A stretch of DNA of 64,000 nucleotides from Lysinibacillus sp. FSL W8-0992 (GTDB lineage: Bacteria; Bacillota; Bacilli; Bacillales_A; Planococcaceae). The stretch's first letter is position 1. Every line of letters starts with the position of its first letter. Below are positions 37,821 through 47,211 of the stretch, one piece after another. The position numbers were made by a program, and so were the translations under genes. Location of the stretch: contig NZ_JBBOZQ010000001.1 in NCBI RefSeq assembly GCF_038008685.1, positions 4,278,001-4,342,000 of the forward strand. The letters run 5' to 3'. The notes beneath the pieces were generated by a model. The model searched no databases. It saw only the letters and a list, made by a program, of their open reading frames with translations, and had not been told where the DNA came from.

Positions 37821-38588
37821 CTACTTATTATTCTTTTTAGTTAGAAAATTATTAACTGCCTCGTGATGCGCTTCACTTTCCCACAGTTTTGCACAAGTAC
37901 GAACTTCCTCCATTACACGCTCATACATATTACGCTCACGCCATTTACGAAGTTCAATTTCTTTATAGGCCTTGTGTACAGAAGGATGTATTTTACGCAT
38001 ATGTTCAATAAAATCATTTAAAGCAAGTTGCTTCGATCCCTCAAATACGCGCATAGCCCAACCAATGTCATATAGTAATTCAGCTGGATATGGCTTTGCA
38101 TCCACTAGCATCTTCATTGCACGATCATGACGTAAACCTCGTTCAAACAAGTATGTACCGCCACCCCAGCCACTTGTAATTGCTAATGTCCCTTGAATAA
38201 ATCCACATTTAGCATGACTCGCCACTAAGCGAAAATCACAAGCCGTCGCTATTTCACATCCACCACCGACAGCCGTTCCATTTATTAACGCAATCGTTGG
38301 TACTGGTAATGTAGCAAGATCATATAAAATCTCCCCCATCTTACTTAACATACCAAATGCTTCATCTTCCGTTTCAAGAGAATGAAACTCCGATAAATCG
38401 CCACCTGAACAAAAAGATTTTTCTCCCGCTCCTGTGACTACTAAAAAACGCACATCGTCATGATTTTGGATATATGTAATTACTTCTCGAAGACCATTCA
38501 TTACCTCATCGTTTACAGCGTTGCGCTTTTCCTCACGATTTATCGTAAAAGTCATGATCCCATCTTGATTGTCAATTATATAAGCCAC
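37821..38588 (-). CDS. Enoyl-CoA hydratase/isomerase family protein
   Basis: A 255-residue crotonase-fold protein with NREEKRNAVND near the start, the oxyanion-hole motif CSGGDLSEFH and the second loop GTAVGGGCEIATACD. Such enzymes hydrate or isomerise acyl-CoA esters. The usual catalytic glutamates cannot be assigned with certainty (the second site reads FIQGTLAITSGWGGG). Its substrate is unknown, and the neighbours give no metabolic hint. Confidence 0.8.
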   Translation of the reverse strand: MAYIIDNQDGIMTFTINREEKRNAVNDEVMNGLREVITYIQNHDDVRFLVVTGAGEKSFCSGGDLSEFHSLETEDEAFGMLSKMGEILYDLATLPVPTIALINGTAVGGGCEIATACDFRLVASHAKCGFIQGTLAITSGWGGGTYLFERGLRHDRAMKMLVDAKPYPAELLYDIGWAMRVFEGSKQLALNDFIEHMRKIHPSVHKAYKEIELRKWRERNMYERVMEEVRTCAKLWESEAHHEAVNNFLTKKNNK

Positions 38589-38806
38589 TACAGTTCCCCC
38601 TTTGTCCCCATCATCAATTATGCCTCAGCGCAAGCGGAGCCCGCTTGAAAAGCTCCTCTTAAAGCTACAACCTCCACCAAGACTTTTAACTTCAGCCACG
38701 CTTTAAACCCCCGCTGACAGCAAGTTACATAAATTGTATCACACAATTATTATAGCACTATATAACTTTGTAATATTTATTAAAAATTCTGTCACTTCAT
38801 ACAAAC

Positions 38807-38848
38807 AAAAAGGCTAGTAAAGAGCCATGGTCTCTTTACTAGCCTTTT
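38807..38848 (-). terminator. Terminator after rpmF
   Basis: A perfect inverted repeat with 17-base arms (AAAAGGCTAGTAAAGAG and its complement) and CCATGGT at its top lies 19 bp beyond the rpmF stop. A/T runs on both sides make it potentially bidirectional, but only rpmF reads into it. Confidence 0.85.
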
Positions 38849-38866
38849 AAGTGAGCAAACACTGTA

Positions 38867-39040
38867 TTATTTGCTTACTACTTCTTTACCTTTGTATTGT
38901 CCGCAAGCTTTGCAAACACGGTGTGATAATTTTGCTTCACCACAGTTTGGGCAAGCTACCATACCAGGTACAGATAGTTTGAAATGCGTACGACGCTTTC
39001 TTTTTGCAGTTTTAGAAGTTCTTCTAAATGGTACAGCCAT
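38867..39040 (-). CDS. rpmF: 50S ribosomal protein L32
   Basis: A 57-residue ribosomal protein starting [19 protein letters not shown]. It keeps the four-cysteine zinc ribbon [18 protein letters not shown], so it is the zinc-binding form rather than the zinc-independent paralogue. The ATG at 39040 has an AAGGAGGTG site. It follows the YlbN gene by 24 bp, a conserved pair across bacteria. Confidence 0.97.
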   Translation of the reverse strand: MAVPFRRTSKTAKRKRRTHFKLSVPGMVACPNCGEAKLSHRVCKACGQYKGKEVVSK

Positions 39041-39064
39041 TGATGGCACCTCCTTACAGATCGT

Positions 39065-39598
39065 CTATTCGTCTGTTTGATCAAAATACTTAGCTAAATC
39101 AGCTAGTCTTGGATCCACTTTTGGTTCGTCAGTTTTTTTGTGAAGCTTCACGTCTTCATCAGTTGCGTAAGACCAGTTTTTACCACCATGCACTTGTCCT
39201 TCGGTATTCTCTTTGAATACTTGCATTGGTACTTCAAGAAGCACTAGCTCCTCAATAACTGGCTTCATGTCGATTACATCACCATCTAAATAGTGAATAT
39301 TACCGGCATCTTCCCCTCTTTTTTCTTCGTCAATCCAGCTAAATAATTCAACTGTCTCAACTTTGATAGGAAACTCAACATCTTCCCAAGTGCGAGCACA
39401 CGGGAGTGTTAACGTTGCTGTCACAGTAAGCTGACAAGTCATTTGCGATGCACCGAATGTACATAGCCCTTTTACATGAACGGGCGAAATTGCTCGAATA
39501 TCCTGGTTTCGCTCCATCACCTCATCCAATTGGACATAGGTATCGATCGGCATTCCGTCTTGACGGTATTTAGATAATTGATGAATTGACCATTTCAT
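39065..39598 (-). CDS. ylbN: YceD/DUF177 family protein
   Basis: A ~177-residue protein of the DUF177 family, nearly always encoded just before rpmF. It holds the CTFGASQMTCQLTVTATLTLPCART block with conserved cysteines. In plants and bacteria the family is linked to 23S rRNA accumulation. The start at 39598 follows GAGGTGA; the longer open frame from 39688 adds 30 unlikely residues. Confidence 0.88.
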   Translation of the reverse strand: MKWSIHQLSKYRQDGMPIDTYVQLDEVMERNQDIRAISPVHVKGLCTFGASQMTCQLTVTATLTLPCARTWEDVEFPIKVETVELFSWIDEEKRGEDAGNIHYLDGDVIDMKPVIEELVLLEVPMQVFKENTEGQVHGGKNWSYATDEDVKLHKKTDEPKVDPRLADLAKYFDQTDE

Positions 39599-39858
39599 TC
39601 GTTTAATCACCTCGAGACAACACTGTTGATTATATAATGTGTAAAAATAGATGTCAAGATAATTTCTTGTCACCACTCGAAAACCCACCTATAATTAAAT
39701 ACATCAAAATCATTCCACTTAGCCACAATACACAACCTATACGAAAATTTCAATAGTAATGAGCAAAGAATAGGTTAGAGGCACAGTAAAACTATTTGTA
39801 GCATCCTGATTGGTCAAAAACAAGAAGCACAAAAGATATATAAAGGGGGTTTTACGTA

Positions 39859-41070
39859 ATGAAAGCAGTCGGTATTGTTGTTGAATACAATCCATTTCAT
39901 AATGGACATGCTTATCACTTAGAACAGGCAAAAAAAGTAGCGCAAGCAGATATAGCAATTGCTGTTATGAGCGGTACATTTTTGCAGCGCGGTGAACCTG
40001 CCATGGTAGATAAATGGACACGCACAAAAATGGCGCTCGCTAGCGGAGTTGATATTGTAATTGAGCTACCGTATGTCTATAGTACCGCACCCGCAACAGA
40101 TTTCGCAAAGGGGGCGATTTCATTATTATCGGCAATTCGCTGTGATGCTTTTGCCTTTGGTAGTGAAGATGGCTCCATAGAACCCTTTATGAATACGTAC
40201 CAGTTAATTTCGAAGCACCGCACCGAATATGACGCACTTATTAAAGAAAGCGTTAAAACGGGTGTTAGCTACCCTAAAAGCCTGCATTATGCCTATGAAC
40301 AGCTTTCTCAAAAATTCCCTGCTACATACATTGATTTAGCACAACCAAATAATATACTAGGATTCCATTATATCGAAGCGGCAATAACGCTAGGAAGTGC
40401 AATTAAGCCTTTAACTATTCCACGTATAGCCGCAGGATATCACGATGCTATGCAGGAGGGGGCATCGATTGCAAGTGCCACTGGTATTCGTAAAGCACTC
40501 GCTACGAAAGGAACATTACAAAGCGTTCATGATGTACTCCCCCAAGCTTCCTTTAATTATTTAGAGGATTGGTATGTTCAATATAAAAATTTTGCTAGCT
40601 GGGAGGCTTTTTGGCCGTTTTTACAGTTTACCCTTATTCGGCACACAGCAAGCGAGTTAACGCGCTATGCGGAAGTAACAGAGGGTATAGAGCACGCACT
40701 ACTAAAAGCCGCGAAAACGAGTAGCTCCTTTAGTAGCTTTATGGAGAAAATAAAATCTAAACGCTATACTTGGACACGTCTACAACGCATGCTAACACAT
40801 ATTTATACAGGCTTTACAAAGGAGCAACTTAAAAGCTTCCAATCCCCTTCTACAATCCGCTTACTCGGCATGAGTGCGCAAGGGCAAGCATACTTAGGCA
40901 TGCATAAAAAGGACTTTACATTACCATTAATAAGCCGTGTTGCCTCTACAAATGATGCCATGCTCGCTGTAGATATACACGCTGCAGAAGTATACAACTT
41001 TAGTATAGAACAAGGGGCGCAGCAGTTCACATTGCCAAAAGATTATCAAACGCCACCGATTCGATTTTAA
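39859..41070 (+). CDS. tmcAL: tRNA(Met) cytidine acetate ligase
   Basis: Uses acetate and ATP to acetylate the wobble cytidine of elongator tRNA-Met (formerly YlbM). The 403-residue protein has the nucleotidyltransferase-like motif VVEYNPFHNGHAYHL at its N-terminus, MSGTFLQRGEPA after it, and a C-terminal helical domain. A GGGGG site sits at its start. It is divergent from the ylbN-rpmF pair, as in B. subtilis. Confidence 0.93.
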   Translation: MKAVGIVVEYNPFHNGHAYHLEQAKKVAQADIAIAVMSGTFLQRGEPAMVDKWTRTKMALASGVDIVIELPYVYSTAPATDFAKGAISLLSAIRCDAFAFGSEDGSIEPFMNTYQLISKHRTEYDALIKESVKTGVSYPKSLHYAYEQLSQKFPATYIDLAQPNNILGFHYIEAAITLGSAIKPLTIPRIAAGYHDAMQEGASIASATGIRKALATKGTLQSVHDVLPQASFNYLEDWYVQYKNFASWEAFWPFLQFTLIRHTASELTRYAEVTEGIEHALLKAAKTSSSFSSFMEKIKSKRYTWTRLQRMLTHIYTGFTKEQLKSFQSPSTIRLLGMSAQGQAYLGMHKKDFTLPLISRVASTNDAMLAVDIHAAEVYNFSIEQGAQQFTLPKDYQTPPIRF

Positions 41071-41227
41071 CGGATGAATATTGCAGTTAATTGCCGTTGC
41101 GAGCGGACGCTTTAAGCTACAGTCTTAAGAGGCTGGAACATAACTTTAAAATTACGTCAGAGCAACGCGTTAGCGGGCTTACTGCGCAGAGCGGAAAGCA
41201 ACCGCCGTAGCGGACATGCAGCACAGC

Positions 41228-41267
41228 AAAAAGTGTTAGATTGATGTCCATCAATCTAACACTTTTT
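41228..41267. terminator. Bidirectional terminator between tmcAL and ylbL
   Basis: A perfect hairpin with 19-base arms beginning AAAAAGTGTTAGATTGATG, with A-run and T-run at its ends, lies between the convergent stops. A GC-richer stretch just before it (about 41095-41225, with CGCAGAGCGGAAAGC and CGCCGTAGCGGAC) looks like another degenerate intergenic repeat. Confidence 0.8.
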
Positions 41268-41295
41268 CTCTTTTGTGGACCACAAATAGATATTT

Positions 41296-42342
41296 TTATT
41301 TAGGTTCTAGTTGTTTTAAATAAGCAATTGCATCATCGACCGTTTTCACAGGTACAATTTTCATTTTTGTACCGATATCTTTAGCCGTTTTGACTGCCGT
41401 CGCATAATTCGATTCTAATTCAGGATACTTTGCTTTCATTTCAGTTGAGATTTCATCATCAGGTGCAAAAAAGATTTCCATACCATCTCGATCAGCTGCA
41501 ATGATTTTGTAATCAATACCACCAATTCGCCCAACTGATCCATCTATGAGCATTTCACCTGTTCCAGCTACTGCATAGCCTTTTGTTAAATCCTCTTCCA
41601 ATAATTGATTTAAAATTTCAAGTGTAAACATAAGTCCCGCTGACGGACCACCAATATCTTCTGTGTGCATTGTGACACTTGGATTCGTTTCAATCGATTT
41701 ACTTTCTGCATAGGTAATTCCTAACCCAGCTCGCTTTTCCTCAGATTGAGGAATTTCCTTCAAAGTAACCGTTTCTTCTTGTTCCTTTTGATTACGTAAT
41801 AATTGAATGGTCACTTTATCACCAATTTGTTTTGTTGATAACAAATCAACAAGCATTTGTTGGTTCGTAATTTCTGTACCATCCACTTTCGTAATTTCAT
41901 CACCCGCTTTTAAGAAACCATCGGATGCGCCACCATCTAAGACATTTAATACAAATACACCATTAAAGTGTATTTTCGTCTCTAACCCAGCTCTTTGAAA
42001 GGCCACATATTTTGCATTGAATTGAGAGTCTGACATTAACTTTAACTGTCGGATATTATATTCCTCGTCATCCTCTAATGGATTTCTCACTTGTTGAATA
42101 TCCATTATTTTTTCATATTTTTGCGTTTTCGCCCATAAATACGAAAACGGTGTGGCTTGTTGCATAGCAACTGTCATTAAACTCATTGACCCCGCTTCAT
42201 CCGTATGATCATTAGCGACACTAACAAATTTACTAACATCGTATGCACTGCCAGGCTTCATAATATATGCGTCTAGTCGGTATAGCATTAAAAAACAAAG
42301 CGCGACTAAAAACACTACATATAAACCAATTTTTTTCTTCAT
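41296..42342 (-). CDS. ylbL: PDZ and Lon-like protease YlbL
   Basis: A 348-residue membrane-anchored serine protease with an N-terminal helix (residues ~3-20), a PDZ domain (about 120-200) and a Lon proteolytic domain. The Ser-Lys dyad is visible in GGPSAGLMF and GGIDYKIIAA. In B. subtilis YlbL takes part in degrading the DNA-damage checkpoint inhibitor YneA. The ATG at 42342 has an AGGAGGTG site. Confidence 0.92.
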   Translation of the reverse strand: MKKKIGLYVVFLVALCFLMLYRLDAYIMKPGSAYDVSKFVSVANDHTDEAGSMSLMTVAMQQATPFSYLWAKTQKYEKIMDIQQVRNPLEDDEEYNIRQLKLMSDSQFNAKYVAFQRAGLETKIHFNGVFVLNVLDGGASDGFLKAGDEITKVDGTEITNQQMLVDLLSTKQIGDKVTIQLLRNQKEQEETVTLKEIPQSEEKRAGLGITYAESKSIETNPSVTMHTEDIGGPSAGLMFTLEILNQLLEEDLTKGYAVAGTGEMLIDGSVGRIGGIDYKIIAADRDGMEIFFAPDDEISTEMKAKYPELESNYATAVKTAKDIGTKMKIVPVKTVDDAIAYLKQLEPK

Positions 42343-42381
42343 GAATGGACACCTCCTAAGACGCATGCAAAAACCAGTAGT

Positions 42382-42409
42382 TCATGTTTTTGCCTTTTTC
42401 ACATATATT
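42382..42409 (+). promoter_or_regulatory. Candidate sigma-E promoter of spoVV
   Basis: TCATGT (42382-42387) and CATATATT (42402-42409) are separated by 14 bp, the spacing of sigma-E promoters, and resemble TCATATT and CATACAMT. The downstream gene is a known sigma-E target in B. subtilis, which supports the call. Confidence 0.5.
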
Positions 42410-42461
42410 AATTTTAGCATTTGCCTATGTGAATGACAAAAAGTTGAAACGAGATGATAAC

Positions 42462-43361
42462 ATGTTTGCGACAATTCAAATAGCGCTCTGCATACTTCTT
42501 ATCCTATTACTCTTGTTATTCCCACAAACTGCTCATACTGGTACCGATTTAGGATTAAATCTATTTATGGAGGCGTTATTTCCGTATTTACTACCTTATC
42601 TTATTTTAACGCAATGGTTACTTCGTTTAACCGCTCCTATGCGCGCTAAAACAAAAAGAGTTTCTTTATACGTACAAGCCTACTTGATAAGCGCACTCGG
42701 TGGATATCCAACTGGAGCTACAACCATTGTGTATCTTAAAAACAGTGGACAATTACATCCTAAGGAGGCCAATTTTTTACTAGCGGTTTGTCATGCACCA
42801 AGCCCTCTTTTTGTATTAGGTTTTGTTAGCCTTGATTTATTACACAGTAATACGTTTGGTTGGCTGTTTTTATGTTTACTACATAGTTTTAATATTTGTT
42901 GCTTAGTAGTTGGTTACTTTTTATTTCGTAAAACCGACACACCTACTATTTCTATACACAATACAACCTTATATTCATCCCCATTTTCAGAGAGCATAAA
43001 AGAAACAGCACCAACCATCTTGTTAGTTGGAACAACCATCATTTTTTTCACTACGATTCAAACAATATTACAGCAAAGTTTAGATAAAATGTTGCCTAAT
43101 CTTCCACAACCAGTCGAGCATGCTATCGCCGCTGTATTAGAAGTAACAAATGGATTAAAAATGACTGTCACAGAATTCGGAGATTACCAATACTTATCAT
43201 TGCTAGTAGTCATTATGCTGACAATGCAAAGCATTAGTATCCATTTACAAATTTTTGTCATCGCAAAATCTGCCAAGCTTTCGGTCAGACCTTACATTAA
43301 ATTTCGCCTTCTTAGCATAATCATTGTGCCTACTATTTATGCTCTTTTTTTCTTAAAATAA
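42462..43361 (+). CDS. spoVV: Spore dipicolinate transporter SpoVV (YlbJ)
   Basis: A ~299-residue integral membrane protein with nucleoside-recognition (Gate) domains and about eight helices. The conserved region SALGGYPTGATTIVYL and the loop LLAVCHAPSPLFVLGFV mark the YlbJ family. In B. subtilis it carries dipicolinic acid from mother cell across the outer forespore membrane. The ATG at 42462 is preferred; an upstream in-frame start at 42384 lies inside the sigma-E promoter. ylbK, usually next to it, is missing. Confidence 0.88.
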   Translation: MFATIQIALCILLILLLLLFPQTAHTGTDLGLNLFMEALFPYLLPYLILTQWLLRLTAPMRAKTKRVSLYVQAYLISALGGYPTGATTIVYLKNSGQLHPKEANFLLAVCHAPSPLFVLGFVSLDLLHSNTFGWLFLCLLHSFNICCLVVGYFLFRKTDTPTISIHNTTLYSSPFSESIKETAPTILLVGTTIIFFTTIQTILQQSLDKMLPNLPQPVEHAIAAVLEVTNGLKMTVTEFGDYQYLSLLVVIMLTMQSISIHLQIFVIAKSAKLSVRPYIKFRLLSIIIVPTIYALFFLK

Positions 43362-43378
43362 AAAAACGCATTTCAAAT

Positions 43379-43400
43379 TGCCTGACACTCACACAATTTT
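43379..43400 (+). repeat. Half-copy of the REP-like palindrome family
   Basis: TGCCTGACACTCACACAATT resembles the left arm of the 18594-18642 palindrome (TGCCTGACAC followed by CA-rich then CAATT). It lies just after the spoVV stop, and with a second half-copy at 43585-43610 in the same orientation it brackets the MITE-like element. Confidence 0.55.
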
Positions 43401-43434
43401 GAATTTTCATGGCACTGCCAATAAAGTTAACCTA

Positions 43435-43549
43435 GTAAAAATCCATGGACACTCCTGCGGGAAAGCACGCAATGTAAGACCCAACAAGCCGCGCGACAGC
43501 GACGGTTGCGGCTTACAACGTGCCCGCGGAAAGCGCAGTGGATTTTTAC
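43435..43549. mobile_element. MITE-like non-coding element with terminal inverted repeats
   Basis: A ~115-bp GC-rich insert is bounded by a perfect 11-bp inverted repeat, GTAAAAATCCA (43435-43445) and TGGATTTTTAC (43539-43549). The interior contains further inverted pieces (AAGCCGC/GCGGCTT; CTGCGGGAAAGC/CCCGCGGAAAGC). No reading frame. The base composition differs sharply from the AT-rich surroundings. Its class is not known; it may be an immobile structural RNA or repeat. Confidence 0.55.
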
Positions 43550-43584
43550 GCTTTTAAAGTAAATTTAATGCTAGATAGCTTTGG

Positions 43585-43610
43585 AAAGTGCCAGGCACTC
43601 ACACAATTTT
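43585..43610 (+). repeat. Second half-copy of the REP-like palindrome
   Basis: AAAGTGCCAGGCACTCACAC followed by AATTTT repeats the 43379 sequence in the same orientation about 205 bp away, on the far side of the MITE-like element. Confidence 0.55.
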
Positions 43611-43623
43611 TATTTATTTAAAA

Positions 43624-43674
43624 TAAAAAAGACTATAGACAGCACTCGAATTTTTCAAGTTTGTCTACAGTCTT
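43624..43674 (-). terminator. Terminator of coaD
   Basis: A long imperfect hairpin (AAGACTGTAGACAAAC pairing with GTCTATAGTCTT region) ends in six T residues on the minus strand, about 40 bp after the coaD stop. Confidence 0.78.
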
Positions 43675-43710
43675 CTAAGAGGTTGTCTTAATTAATACAT
43701 CCTCTATTTT

Positions 43711-44767
<1,057 letters not shown>

Positions 44768-44842
44768 AGATGTATTTCACCGTACTTTCTGTTACAAATA
44801 GAAAGCATTTTTGCAGCGAAAGAACTCCTCCGCTGCAAAAAA

Positions 44843-46264
44843 TTATTCTTGTTCTTGTGTTAAAACTTGAATTCGACCATCACTTTTTTGTAGTTCTACT
44901 AAAAATAGTCGTTGTAGCCAAGCTTCTTCTACATAATAATGATCAACAATTTTAATAATTGGATCAGAAATTGTGGAATATCTACGTTGATTGAACACGT
45001 AGAAACCAGATTCTTTCGGGAAACGGAATGTTCGATTGTCACTATTTACATAATAACCGTTCTTCCCTTCTCCTGCTGTATATCCTAGGTAAGGAAGTAA
45101 TGTATCGGCACTGTATAATACTTGACCTTCATATAAAATAACATGAACATCTTTTTTATGAATGCCATCTACATAAATACTACGCTCGTCTTCCATTAAT
45201 AACGGATACGTACCATTTTCTAGTGTTGCATTTAATTGGAAATAAGAAGTTTTCCCATTTAACACTGTTGAAAGTAGCTTATCCATTGTCACCGGAGAGA
45301 TTGGTTCTTGTCCAAGGTTATCCATAGCTTCCTGCCATGCTAACTGTTGGCTTGCTGTCATGTAGTCTTTTAATGTTTGCACAATTTCTTTTGTCTTCTC
45401 TGAGCCTATCGTATCCTTCACTAAATAGGATGCCACAACTTCAGCCAACCATGCCGGTGAATTTTCAAAAGTATATTGTGAATGAATTTGCGAAAGAATC
45501 ACTTCCTGCTCAACCGCTTGTGCTGTTAGCGTTGGTAAAAATAATAATCGTTCGTCATGTTGGGCAACAGGGTTTTTCTCCTGAACAATCGCTATATGCT
45601 CATCATTTAAGAACTTTAAATTTTCGAGTGATTTTAAGAAATCTTTTGAAATTGCCTGCTGTGCATAAATTGTTAAGACAGGAGTTTGCTCTTGCGCCTT
45701 TAAATCACCAGCTTGCCAATATAAATCACTCGCCGTGCCATTGCCGCTAAACATCGTATAGTTAACAAGCGATAATTGTTGCTGACCTACTAAAGGTAAA
45801 CCTGTTATCCATTGTCCGACAGTTTTACTATCTGTTGAAATATGTATGACAGAATACGATACCTCTCCATTCGTTAAAGTGGCAAAGACATTTTGAAGCA
45901 GCATTTTATCTTTTAAGCCACCCTCGATTGGGATTATGTATGAAACGGATTGTGATTTAGTTTCGCCTTTTTCAAAATAGGAAACTTCCTCTGATAAACG
46001 ATTACAACTATTTTCGTTATCGATAAAACACGTTGGGTTTGTTGCATCCTCTGGCCATTTTATTTTCACCTTTTGATTTGGCAAGTTTTTAAAATGGTGA
46101 CGAATATCTAGACTATTTTCACGATAGACAATCTCAATTTCCTGTGAATAATGGAATGCACCATTTCCTGTCTCTAAATCAGAAGAATAGGCCTGATATT
46201 GGAAAAACAACACACCAGATACGACTAATACTAAAATTGAAAAAAAACTGACTGCAAATTTCAT
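44843..46264 (-). CDS. Uncharacterised membrane-anchored protein, C-terminal stalk-like domain
   Basis: A ~473-residue protein with an N-terminal membrane anchor or signal sequence (MKFAVSFFSILVLVVSGVLF). The large extracytoplasmic region is not recognised; a single Cys pair (CFIDNENSCNR) occurs near residue 80. The last ~110 residues (from about YVDGIHKKDVHVILYEG) resemble a copper-amine-oxidase N-terminal or stalk domain. The start at 46264 has a GGGAGG site; a longer frame lacks one. Lies between rsmD and a gene next to ylbG, where ylbH-ylbG adjoin in B. subtilis. Confidence 0.65.
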   Translation of the reverse strand: MKFAVSFFSILVLVVSGVLFFQYQAYSSDLETGNGAFHYSQEIEIVYRENSLDIRHHFKNLPNQKVKIKWPEDATNPTCFIDNENSCNRLSEEVSYFEKGETKSQSVSYIIPIEGGLKDKMLLQNVFATLTNGEVSYSVIHISTDSKTVGQWITGLPLVGQQQLSLVNYTMFSGNGTASDLYWQAGDLKAQEQTPVLTIYAQQAISKDFLKSLENLKFLNDEHIAIVQEKNPVAQHDERLLFLPTLTAQAVEQEVILSQIHSQYTFENSPAWLAEVVASYLVKDTIGSEKTKEIVQTLKDYMTASQQLAWQEAMDNLGQEPISPVTMDKLLSTVLNGKTSYFQLNATLENGTYPLLMEDERSIYVDGIHKKDVHVILYEGQVLYSADTLLPYLGYTAGEGKNGYYVNSDNRTFRFPKESGFYVFNQRRYSTISDPIIKIVDHYYVEEAWLQRLFLVELQKSDGRIQVLTQEQE

Positions 46265-46321
46265 GTGCTTGACCTCCCGCAGCATGATACTATGTGTATT
46301 GGAAAGGATGTGCAATATTAA

Positions 46322-46711
46322 ATGCCACAACAATTTATAGAATTAGGAGAAGGCTATGGCGATGTTTATGAACTACTTGAACTTATTAAAACGAATCAAG
46401 GTCGCTTTCACCAAGCCTTTATACTAACATCTACAAAAGAAGATAAAAAGGTAGCTTCTTTAGCTATCGCTTTAAAACCAGTCGGAGAAAGTAAATTCAT
46501 GCCGATTTATATTTGTCGCGAAGGCATCCCATTCCATGAAGAAAAGCCTTCCAAGCGTCAAATTATGTTCGAAGAAAGTATTGAACAACTAGGTCGAAAA
46601 GCGGTTGTTGTAGAAATAAAGCACTCTTCTATATTTTCGGAGCCAAAACTATTTTATCAATACTTAATTGGAATAATGAGACTTCATCACTATATTCCAG
46701 CATTAAACTAA
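46322..46711 (+). CDS. Conserved hypothetical protein, unknown function
   Basis: A 129-residue soluble protein, MPQQFIELGEGYGDVYELLEL..., with an alternating beta/alpha pattern and a conserved-looking centre FMPIYICREGIPFHEE. I cannot name its function. It is divergent from the membrane-anchored protein gene (57-bp gap) and convergent with ylbG, two bases apart at the stop codons. No clear ribosome binding site is seen but the coding pattern is convincing. Confidence 0.65.
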   Translation: MPQQFIELGEGYGDVYELLELIKTNQGRFHQAFILTSTKEDKKVASLAIALKPVGESKFMPIYICREGIPFHEEKPSKRQIMFEESIEQLGRKAVVVEIKHSSIFSEPKLFYQYLIGIMRLHHYIPALN

Positions 46712-46713
46712 TG

Positions 46714-46986
46714 TTATAGCCCCGCTTTATAGTCGTATTCCTTCGCTTTATCTGGCTTTGCATTTTCGAACTCAGTTTTAACGAAGGGACGATAAGATTC
46801 TACAACGTCTTTCACAAATGGAAGGCGTTGTAATTTTATTGACATCATTTCAATGTCCTCTCGATTGCAATATAATACTACGTACTTTTGCTTACGAGAA
46901 ATGTAATGAACATGACCATATTTTCGAAGTGATTTCGCATGTTTTAATTGATGGACGTAAACGATTAGCCCTTGTCGTTCGTTCAT
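46714..46986 (-). CDS. ylbG: DUF2129 family protein YlbG
   Basis: A 90-residue protein with the DUF2129 pattern [41 protein letters not shown]. Function unknown; it is conserved next to ylbF in Bacillales, here moved apart from ylbF by two inserted genes. The ATG at 46986 has a GAGGGG site seven bases upstream. Confidence 0.85.
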   Translation of the reverse strand: MNERQGLIVYVHQLKHAKSLRKYGHVHYISRKQKYVVLYCNREDIEMMSIKLQRLPFVKDVVESYRPFVKTEFENAKPDKAKEYDYKAGL

Positions 46987-47211
46987 ATAGTTTCCCCTCA
47001 TTTCTTACATAAAAGCATACCATAGACCGGAAAATGATAGCAACAGAGTTTAGCTGACAGAACGCTCATTTTTCCGTTATAATGGTAAAGCATAGCGCGT
47101 TTATCGACAGATTTACTTTCTCTCATGCTAGATAAAAGTGCTTTAGCTTGAACATTGCAAGTGAATTCGCCAGCACCTTTTATATTAATTTGATTGTTAA
47201 GGAGGACGAAT

